Assembly: GCA_031841125.1 (NCBI GenBank)
Contig: CM063107.1
Location: 46,885,497 to 46,949,496, forward strand
Length of the DNA stretch: 64,000 nucleotides
Source: Acanthococcus lagerstroemiae
Lineage: Eukaryota > Arthropoda > Insecta > Hemiptera > Eriococcidae
Direction of reading: 5' to 3'
Shown: piece after piece, positions 55,511 to 64,000 of the stretch
How the letters are laid out: every line of letters starts with the position of its first letter
How positions within the stretch are numbered: position 1 is the stretch's first letter
The notes under the pieces: model-generated
The model's input: the letters and a program-made list of their open reading frames with translations, nothing else
Told to the model about the DNA's origin: nothing
The model's database searches: none
Position numbers and translations under genes: made by a program

Positions 55511-56348
55511 TATTGAAACTGTCTTCTCTCGTTATCTGAGAAGAATAAGAAGGAATATTTCAATGATTAAATTGAATTATCATTACCTTGTTAAAAATCT
55601 CATTACCTTGGAAATTGAAAAATAGGTACTATCAGGCACAGTATGTAGTGAGAACTACAGTAACAAGGTATCAACTGAAACATTGTAAAAAAAGGGCGAC
55701 AAGCTCTATCTTACTCATTGAAAATAAAGTAGCATTCTCGCATACGAACTCGTACCTTCAATTAAGAATAGAAATAAGGTAAAGTGCCACTTTTTGGTGG
55801 TGTACCAATTTATGGTCAAAATTTTGAAAACATATATATATCTGGTCCGCTAGAGGGCGTGAAAGTTTTAATTTCTATCAGTCTCTGACAGACGCACAAT
55901 ACTTCAATACGATTTGTATTCGAACTGATTTTGATGATTCGGGTTGAAGCATAGGTGCAACTAGAAATTACCTCTAGGAGGAGCTGAACTAGAGGCACGT
56001 AGGGGGGGGGGGTTGATTTCATATAAAAAATGAAGTACTTGACTTGTAATTTTTAGCTTTTTGATAAATGTTCAGGTATTTTTTTAGGAGCGGGAGGGGG
56101 CTATAGCTCCTATATTGCCCCTTACCTGCGCCTATCGGTTACAGATAGGAGCTGTGGAAAAATTTTGCCAATCATGTTCTCGTATTTTAGAAGTACGGCA
56201 TCAAAACTGAAAAAGTACAGTTGGAGTGCGTTTGAGTATCTGCGAGTATCACTGTAACATCAACGACTAAGATATTCGGCAGGATAAACTTCTTACATAA
56301 CCCCTCTCTCCTCCAAAGAGGCAACGTGAATGAAACGCCTTCTGAATT
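55511..56348. other. No gene; small hairpin
   Basis: CATTACCTTGTTA near 55583 and AGTAACAAGGTA near 55660 are inverted copies. A G tract lies near 56002-56011. Otherwise there is nothing. Confidence 0.4.
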
Positions 56349-56505
56349 ACAGTCTATGGGCATTTTCCGGCTTATGGTCTAACCATATTAACCCTTCTGA
56401 TTTGTGGTCTTTTGCTTTTCAATTTGCAGTCTTTTGCTTTCCAATTTACGGTGTTTTGCTGTCCAATTTATAGTCTTTGCTTTCCGGTTTACAGTCTATG
56501 CGTCT
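56349..56505 (+). repeat. Minisatellite, ~30-bp unit, about six copies
   Basis: Variants of TTTTGCTTTCCAATTTACAG followed by TC recur every 29-31 bp. The early copies near 56350-56400 are the most diverged. Confidence 0.8.
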
Positions 56506-56761
56506 TTCACAGGACGATTCAGTTATTTTAAGTTGATTTGTAAACTTGTAAGTTGTACAAATCATAATTGATGCAGTAAAATACTGAATCGATTCAAAAA
56601 GTCAAGAGTCCCACAGATATACAGTAGAGCTGACTGCTCTTGAAAAGATAATCATAATTATTCATTCTGGCTTATATCAGTTGGAATGCGCTCGGCTGTC
56701 TGCTTGTAGCACCGCAACACCAATGACTAAGGTATTCGGCAGGACGAATATCTTACATAGT

Positions 56762-57370
56762 GGCAGTTTCTATAAAAAGGGGTAACTTTGTGGATCGATC
56801 AAAGTCTTAGAAAACACACAAAAAGGGAAAACCAAATTTTTTGGTCGAAAAAATCAATTTTGAGATTTTGGTTGATTTCTATAGAAAAAACATCGCAATA
56901 ACAAAGAGACAAAATCTACACGCATGAGAGAGAAGAGGGGGAGAGAGAGAACGAGAATTATGAAAGAGAATGAGAAAAGAATGCGAATGTCTGCGTTCGC
57001 TTCTTCGTGGTTTTTCGGAGCTCACGAATAAATCCGATGTTCTGAATTGTTACCACGCAGCAGAGCGAAAAATTACCTCTCCAACAAGCCCTCGTCGAGG
57101 CTGGTAACGTGATTCCGCGGCGAGTTAGCCACTTCACAGAGTGGGAGAAAAAGGTGCGGTGCGTCTAACTTTAAATGCGTTTTTACAAAAAAAACATGTT
57201 TTCGCGCGTTTTTGTTACACTCATCTTTGACCACTTGTATCTCTGGAACAAAAAACGCTACAAATCTCGCCGATAGCTCGTTGGAATGGGCATTCATTTC
57301 TCGATTACGTACTGTCCGTAACTCAAAATTTGTTGGATCGAAAAAGTTACCCCTTTTTATAGAAACTTCC
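56762..57370. mobile_element. ~605-bp element with ~33-bp inverted ends
   Basis: AGTTTCTATAAAAAGGGGTA at 56765, continuing ACTTT, is mirrored by TTACCCCTTTTTATAGAAAC ending 57366. The match is perfect over the first ~26 bp. Target duplication was not resolved. Two ORFs across 57073-57381 show no domain. Confidence 0.8.
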
Positions 57371-59465
57371 ATTTTATACAAATATGAATGCGTATGGTTG
57401 CATGACCCTCGTTGGTAGTATATAGTTTCTTATTTTTCTTTTGTTTTGGTTTCTTTCTTCTTCTTTTTTCTTCTTTTTTTCTTCCAATTTATTGCTGTCA
57501 TCTGAACAAACAGTAAATAACATCGTTGCTCCCTGCCAAGTACCTAGGTATTACCTGTCGGCAGGGGTGGGTTAAATGTGTACAATTAAAAAAAAAAAAC
57601 TGACAAATTACAAGTTTAAGAACTTAGAAACACGAAAAGAGTTAATTTCAGACTTTAGGTTGACTTATAATTGTAAGGTTGGAGAAAGGGCTAACATCTT
57701 AAATTTCAGTTTACAACCAAGAAGCAAATGTTGAGATGGAGAGGGATCGTAATTTCGGAGATTTCAGAGGCGATAGGACAAATATTCTCAAAGTTTTCTC
57801 TCGAGATATAAATTAAATGTGCAAGGGATATGCCTTCAGCCCCAACAGCCATGTTGGATCAGATGAATGAATAGAATTTATTGCACACACCTGTGCAGTT
57901 GTCAATAATTGTAGCTTTGTACTTCGCATGCGATTGAAAAATGTTCATTCCTTCTGATGGCACCAACATTCTCCCTCATGTAGCTTATTCTTAGTTATAC
58001 TAACCTTCACTCATTATCGCGTACACTAATTACTAACTCAGTATAAAACTAATCCTCCATTCTCATAGCCTTCTTTACAAAAAGGAAGTAATGGTTTTCC
58101 ATACTCTTTTCCCATTCGTTTGTTTTCCTACTTTGCCAACCAAGTTTTGTAACCCAAATATCCTTAGAGTTAAACTAATGTGTTTCCTGCTTACCTTCGT
58201 TCTCATGATAACGAAACACTAACGCTATACAAACCGAGGAATAAAATCGAGGAAGATTTCAAACATTGTCATTCGTTTATTCTTTCCCAACAAAAAAAAA
58301 AATTAATCTCGACGAATGGCGAAATTCCAGAGCTTCTTTTCGCTTTAATTATCTGTCATGAAATTTGAATTTCGAAAACAATAAACTAGGCACTTACGAT
58401 ATTACTCTCGCCATCCTCCCCCGCAGTGGAAATAATTTTCATTTTATTTTTCAAAGCTGCGTTTTCTCTCTCTCTCTTTCCGCGCATTCAGTTCTTAGAT
58501 TTTTTTTCTTTCTTTCTTTCTTTTCAAACACTCTAATTAAAAGTTAAATTAAAAAACTGATTAAACGTTTAGCGTTTCGGAAAACCTTTCTTAAAAGTTT
58601 TCCCTGATAAGTTAACAAGGTAATTGTTTCGAATTCATTATGCTCTGCAAATTTGAGCAGAAAATGCAAGGGAAAAAAATATAACCGAATTAAAACGGAG
58701 TTTTAGTGGCGTAATTAACTGTTCCAAATCGTTCGCGAAATACTGCGGGCTGTGTCACTTTTTCCTTTCCCTTCTTTTTTTTTTAAATTTCGATTATTCG
58801 TTTTCAGAAAATTTTCTGTGCGGCGCGGTATCTTTAGCAGCTACAACTGCGAATACAAAATTGATATAGTTCATTTTGCGATTAACGACTGATGAGAAAT
58901 GTCGGTATATTATGCATAGAATTATTTCAATTTACGAATTCAGCCTTTGTAATAGAGTTCGCGTTTCAAAAGATCTTACATCGTATACTGGGTTTTGAAT
59001 ATATAAAGTTTTCTATAATATCGTTCGAAAACATGAATAACTAATCAAATACAATTAGTCTCCATCTCATGTTTGTTGTTGTTAATTTTCAGAAACATAT
59101 TTCGCTTTTTGAAATTTAAATATTTAATTTTCTCTTTCTCTTTCGATTTCGTCGCACTGTTGAGCGCGGCGGTTATTATGTTTTTAAATTAGCCTTTATT
59201 CAACTCGATATAGTCGCCTTTGTTGCCTCATTTACAATATAATCCACCTATTCCTGCCTATTTGTCGACGTAAATTAATATAGGTAAATATGATGTGAAA
59301 TTTCCATCCTGTCGTAATTACAAAACTTCATCACTCTTCACATTAAATGATAAAAGTAGTCTTCTCAATCATTACTACTTATTCGTTGGGACTTATTTTC
59401 ATAACGTCCTATTAGTTGTAAGTTTTCTTGATTCCAAAGTCTTGCACGTGGTCTTGAATTGCATT
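57371..59465. other. Pyrimidine tract and unique island, no gene
   Basis: 57425-57490 is a TTCTT-rich tract. About 58170-59290 is unique AT-rich sequence with words such as GGTAATTGTTTCGAATTC and TTTAAATTAGCC, matching nothing else in the window. It is probably host intergenic or intronic sequence. Confidence 0.4.
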
Positions 59466-59969
59466 TAGGGTTACCATCCGCCCGGAAAAACCCGGACATG
59501 CCCTCATTTTAGACCTCTGAAAAAGCGTCCGGCCGGATTTCTGAAAAAACTGAAAATGTCCGGATTTTTTCTTACACAATTCACATGCAGCAAAGAACAA
59601 AAAAAACTGCATGATTTTACAGAATACCTGCAGAAACATATCTTTTTTGTTGAAGTTCGTGTTTCCAGCAGAGGGTGGTTCAGTTTGCCACTTTGGCTAC
59701 CCCTGTTTTTCTTCCCGCCACTCCCTGTGATGACTATGAATTATTTGCTTTATACTGTTATAATACATTTAACATTTAAGTAATAAAATGGAGTTTGTTT
59801 ATTTACGAACATAGTAAGTGACTTTGTTCAGAGTAGCCCTGTGAAATGATATCCATCTCTATATTGTTCAGGGGGAAGCTTGGAAGAAGGGGGAGAGGGT
59901 TCGTTCCCCAAGTTTATTCTTCCGAATCCTTGTGTCCGGATTTCTGGATTTAGAAATATGGTAACCCTA
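59466..59969. mobile_element. 504-bp hAT-like element with 8-bp target duplication
   Basis: Flanks ATTGCATT (59458-59465) and ATTGTATT (59970-59977) match at 7 of 8. The ends TAGGGTTACCAT and ATGGTAACCCTA are perfect 12-bp inverted repeats. Near both ends CCGGA-type words recur (GTCCGGCCGGATTTCTGAAA, GTCCGGATTTCTGGATTTAG). No transposase is present. Confidence 0.9.
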
Positions 59970-59977
59970 ATTGTATT

Positions 59978-60649
59978 CTTATACTACTTTCTAACAGCAC
60001 GTTATGAGTGATTAGGTATCTTCAGAACTCACATTCAGCCGGTATTAGTAGGGTGAGTGTACCACCTTAAGGCTTTCTTCAACTTTGAACCTTTGTTACT
60101 TTTCTAAATTTAATACAGACGATATGATATCTATATTTGTAGCTTGGTGTCTAGTTTTGGGTTCTTCTTCTTCTTTTTTTTTGAAATAGCTTTATAAATA
60201 TTTAATAATATTTGGAAAAAGTGCGAAAATCACCAGTTTGCAACGCCTGCATAATATTGTAAATAATACACTTAAAATAGATACATTGGCGTTTCAATAG
60301 GTAGGTATATTTATTTGGGCCGCCAGTAAAAATTTGATTTGAAACAAGGGGAAAAAAAATAAAATAAAATAGCAAACATTTGTGGGGGGAAAAAAAGGAA
60401 AGAGTTTGAAAGGAAAGTTTCTCTAGTTTTAAGTGAAAAACTCAGAGCAAATCTGTTCATCGAGTTTGTAACCTCCGCCTCGATTGCTATGGCCCTTCAC
60501 CTCTGTAGGCTTATACACTCAGCCACATCATTCACAATGTCTTCCCTCTCATAAAAAATTGCATCCTCTTTTGTAGGCCACTTCCACCGTTCAGATCCAT
60601 GGTAGTGAACTTTTTGCATCGTTCTTATTTCATATTCGTCAGTGTTAAC
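59978..60649. other. No recognisable feature
   Basis: AT-rich with short T, A and G tracts. There is no gene. Confidence 0.4.
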
Positions 60650-60743
60650 CAGAGACGTACCAAAGAGGTTTTCCTGGGGGAGGGAGGGGGAGCAAAAGTT
60701 ATGAAAATCCCAACTGACTCAACTGAAAATTCCTATGTATCAA

Positions 60744-60779
<36 letters not shown>

Positions 60780-60905
60780 TGACCTGTTGGATTTTTGTAA
60801 CTCCGCCTGACTGAAATGGTAAATTTTCCCAACTCCCAACTGCTGAGTGAAAAATTCCTACCAGGGGGGGGGGGTTGCCCACTACTCTTTATCAGTATGT
60901 CCCTG
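60650..60905 (+). mobile_element. hAT-like MITE, GGGACGTACC family
   Basis: Left end CAGAGACGTACCAAAGAGG and right end AGTATGTCCCTG. Flanks GTGTTAAC (60642-60649) and GTGTCAAT (60906-60913) match at 6 of 8. The interior matches the copy at 49450, including CAACTGACTCAACT, a long A tract and GACCTGTTGGATTTT. Confidence 0.8.
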
Positions 60906-61441
60906 GTGTCAATAGGTTAGCACTTGATTGTAATTTTCTTGGGCTATTACGTTTGAACAAGTCAAGATTTATGAATTTAGGGCGCAAATAAGCACTGGGG
61001 CGCATCGGGAAATTTCCCGGTTTCCCGTTCGCCAGTCCGTGTGTGATTAAATCATTGAAATAATGGAAGGGACCGCGTTTACAGCCTTAAATTTACACTC
61101 ATGAGAAAGGAAATTTAATGGAGAAGAAATTTTGTAACTTGCATTTTCTTGTAAAAATGAGTATTTATCAAGTTATCTTCAAATGAAGTGGGAAAAAAAA
61201 ACGCGTTTTATTATTTATGGAAACTACAGCGCGTAATTATATACGAAAATTAAATCATTGAAATAATGAAAGAGACCGCGTTTATAACCTTAAAATTACA
61301 CTCATCAGAAAGGAAATTTAATGCAGAAGAATTTTAGTAACTAGAATTGTTTTGTAAAAATGAGTATTTATCGAGTTTTCAAATAAAGTGAAAAAAACGC
61401 GTTTTATTATTTATTGAAACTACAGCGCGTAGTTACGTCTA

Positions 61442-62068
61442 TGTGACGCGCCATGAGAAACCATACCTTCGAGTGAAGCGGGTCGAAAATGAAAAATTTT
61501 GACTGATTCTAATAGAGAAAAGCATGGAGAATCCAATGTCGCAAACCGCAGCTCAATCGGAGCAAAATTCTCAGAGATATGCCATTTTGAAGTTGGAAAC
61601 TACTAAAAAGTACTTTTCGAGAAAAACAGCTTTAAAGTTTTTCGTTCGGACATTGCTTAAATTACCAAGTTCTCCAAAGGTATTATGATTGAAAATTAGC
61701 CCCCTCCCCCCGAGTAAAATTTTATGAGGAATTCAATGGAGTAGCTCTCAGGTTTGCTAAAATAAAACTAACAAATGTATGCAAATAAAGTTTATTATTA
61801 AAAAAATGTATGTAAATGACGTTGATTATAAAAAAAATCTATCATACAAAAAATTCAAAAAAAGTTTATTTTTACAAAAATTATAAAAATCAAACAAATA
61901 AACAACGAAACAAGCGAGTGTACGTGCCTCAAATGTTCTTCAGATACTCTAGAACACATTTCCGGCAAAAAGTCATTTTTGATCAAAATCAATTTTTTAA
62001 CGTGTTTTGGCATTTTTCTTGAAAACAACTTTTTCACCCGAAGGTATGGTTTCTCATGGCGCGTCACA
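61442..62068. mobile_element. 627-bp TA-target element inserted in the satellite
   Basis: The ends TGTGACGCGCCATGAGAAAC followed by CATACCTTCG, and the mirror image ending CATGGCGCGTCACA, are ~35-bp inverted repeats with about one mismatch. TA lies at 61440-61441 and 62069-62070. Joining the flanks restores a satellite unit (GTTACGT.TATACG) of the right length with one substitution. This is typical of a Tc1/mariner-type MITE. No transposase is seen. Confidence 0.9.
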
Positions 62069-62664
62069 TATACGAAAATTAAATCATTGAATTAATGAAA
62101 GAGACCGCGTTTATAACCTTAAAATTACACTCATCAGAAAGGAAATTTAATGGAGAAGAAATTTTGTAACTAGCATTGTTTTGTAAAAATGAGTATTTAT
62201 CGAGTTATCTTCAAATAAAGTGGGAAAAAAAACACGTTTTATTATTTATTGAAACTACAGCGCGTAGTTACATATATACAAAAATTAAATCATTGAAATA
62301 ATGGAAGAGACCACCTTTATAACCTTAAAATTACACTCATCAGAAAGGAAATTTAATGCAGAAGAAATTTTGTAACTAGCATTGTTTTGTAAAAATGAGT
62401 ATTTATCGAGTTATCGTCAAATAAAGTGAAAAAAAACAACAAAAAACTCGTTTTATTATTTATTGAAACTACAGCGCGTAGTTACGTATATACGAAAATT
62501 AAATCATTGAATTAATGAAAGAGACCACCTTTATAACCTTAAAATTACACTCATCAGAAAGGAAATTTAATGCAGAAGAAATTTTGTAACTAGCATTGTT
62601 TTGTAAAAATGAGTATTTATCGAGTTATCGTCAAATAAAGTGAAAAAAAAAACTCGTTTTATTA

Positions 62665-63450
62665 CACTATACAACAAACTGAGATTTTTTGGAAACCGCA
62701 TGAAGGAAAATAGATGATTCTTAATGTATTTTTCACGCTGAATTCAAATATGATATTAAAAATGCTGAGTTAGCTAATCATTTTTTACGTTCGCTGGGAA
62801 ATTTAATAGTGTATTATGAGAAATTGTTCTATTTTATGTGGCGACACTGATGTTGTATGTATTAAACTGATATCACCGATAAGCTTCAACTTTGACGGGA
62901 GAGAAAACTTTCGTGTTGTTCTCTGTCCCTCTGTGTTCTGTAAGTATTATTCCAATTTAACAAAGAGCGTTGTGATTATCATGAATATTCGGGCATTGAA
63001 CACATATTCATCAAATTTATTGTCGGAACACATTTATCTAGTTCACTTACATTTCGTAAAAGAAACAATAAACTGTAATACCGGAATGAAAAGGCGTTAT
63101 TTTTTCACTGAAGAGATCGCCTTCCTCAAAACTGTTGTTCCATCACTTCATCGTTCATGATAAAATCTTAGAATCAGTTGAAACTGTTTAGATCGTTCCG
63201 ATATCAAAACGTCAAAACACCTTCACACGCATCTCTGTGTTGGCGAGTTTGTTTTGTGATACATGCAGTGCGGCCACATTAACTAATATTTCTAACACGA
63301 GAGGGAAATTACGGGAAATAATTGAGAATGAATTTACGAGAAAAGGAGAGCTAATTAAGAAAAACAAAAAACGGCATTGAATTCAGCGTGAAAAATACTT
63401 CTAGAATCGGCTACTCTCGTTCTTGCGGTTTTTTGGCTGTTGGGTAGTGT
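62665..63450. mobile_element. 786-bp CACTA-like non-autonomous element inserted in the satellite
   Basis: TTA is duplicated at 62662-62664 and 63451-63453. Removing the element and one TTA restores the unit sequence TTTTATTATTTATTGAAAC exactly. The ends start CACTATACAACA and, from the other side, CACTACCCAACAGCC. Imperfect inverted similarity extends about 80 bp (both arms reach ATTTTTCACGCTGAATTCA). A 3-bp duplication with CACTA ends suits the CACTA/EnSpm group; TTA would also suit PIF/Harbinger. The 114-codon ORF at 62816-63160 has no domain. Confidence 0.85.
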
Positions 63451-64000
63451 TATTTATTGAAACTACAGCGCGTAGTTACGTATATACGAAAATTAAATCA
63501 TTGAATTAATGAAAGAGACCGCGTTTATAACCTTAAAATTACATTCATCAGAAACGAAATTTAATGGAGAAGAAATTTTGTAACTTCCATTTTCTTGTAA
63601 AAATGAGTATTTATCAAGTTATCTTCAAATAAAGTTAAAAAAACAACAAAAAATGTGTTTTATTATTTATTGAAACTACAGCGCGTAATTATATACGAAA
63701 ATTAAATCATTGAATTAATGAAAGAGACCGCGTTTAAAACCATAAACTTACATTCATCAGAAAGGAAATTTAATGGAGAAGAAATTTTGTAACTTCCATT
63801 TTCTTGTAAAAATGAGTATTTATCAAGTTATCTTCAAATAAAGTTAAAAAAACAACAAAAAATTGTTTTTTATTATTTATTGAAACTACAGCGCGTAATT
63901 ATATACGAAAATTAAATCATTGAATTAATGAAAGAGACCGCGTTTAAAACCATAAACTTACATTCATCAGACAGGAAATTTAATGAAGAAGAAATTTTGT

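Larger units (their letters stand above)
61046..64000 (+). repeat. Satellite array, ~205-bp unit, at least eight units, continues past the window
   Basis: ATTAAATCATTGA recurs at 61046, 61249, 62078, 62284, 62498, 63492, 63711 and 63911. With the two transposon insertions removed the spacing is 200-219 bp. Units contain GAGACCGCGTTTATAACCTT, CAGAAAGGAAATTTAATG, AAAAATGAGTATTTATC and GAAACTACAGCGCGTA. Length variation sits mainly in the AAAAACAACAAAAA spacer. Units are highly similar, so the array is younger than the other tandem repeats here. Confidence 0.95.

Noticed and set aside
62816..63160. 114-codon ORF inside the CACTA-like element
   Set aside because: No transposase motif, and the homologous part near 27640-27690 does not keep the frame open.
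61046..64000. CRISPR array, suggested by regular repeats
   Set aside because: Units are ~205 bp directly joined repeats without unique spacers. The context is eukaryotic satellite DNA.

Overview
This window is eukaryotic nuclear DNA, AT-rich and without any host protein-coding gene that I can support. Long homopolymers, microsatellites, tRNA-derived SINEs, relics of non-LTR, copia and Tc1/mariner elements, and very many small transposons with inverted ends point to an animal genome. The style of the elements suggests an insect or other arthropod. The species cannot be named from this sequence, and every open reading frame longer than about 80 codons that I examined is explained by a repeat.

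Layout. 1-760 is the right end of a foldback-type transposon whose arm is satellite DNA. 0.9-1.7 kb is a ~285-bp tandem repeat. 3.8-4.5 kb is the dead 3' end of a LINE. 5.3-6.3 kb is a dispersed repeat with an inverted repeat inside. 6.8-8.2 kb is a rare unique, CpG-containing island. 8.8-13.2 kb is a large repeat present three times in tandem. 13.5-14.8 kb holds a SINE-like insertion with a 14-bp target duplication, a copia relic and a degenerate repeat. A tRNA-SINE lies at 16.5 kb, a 540-bp inverted-ended element at 17.8 kb, and a 1.26-kb element with a 10-bp target duplication at 19.0-20.2 kb. 26.1-27.9 kb is a CACTA-like relic with a hAT MITE and a 490-bp hairpin inside it. 29.3-31.1 kb is GC-rich with a SINE, a SINE-like repeat and a minisatellite. 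31.8-35.1 kb is a 3.3-kb palindrome with another transposon exactly at its centre. 36.2-40.2 kb is packed with MITEs, several nested. 42.2-43.4 kb is a TA-flanked element. 47.1-48.0 kb is a MITE split by a head-to-head mariner fragment. 49.3-50.0 kb is a second tRNA-SINE split by a hAT-like MITE. 53.4-55.5 kb is a complete foldback element with satellite arms. From 61.0 kb to the window end runs a ~205-bp satellite array carrying two transposon insertions.

No genes work together here. What the window records is an insertion history. Several insertions are dated relative to each other because an uninterrupted paralogous copy of the target lies in the same window. This holds for 9.2 kb, 39.6 kb, 47.25 kb, 49.45 kb, 61.4 kb and 62.7 kb. 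Unique islands (7.1-8.2, 14.8-15.4, 28.0-28.9, 41.2-41.6, 50.6-51.0, 58.2-59.3 kb) are probably the remaining host intergenic or intronic sequence.
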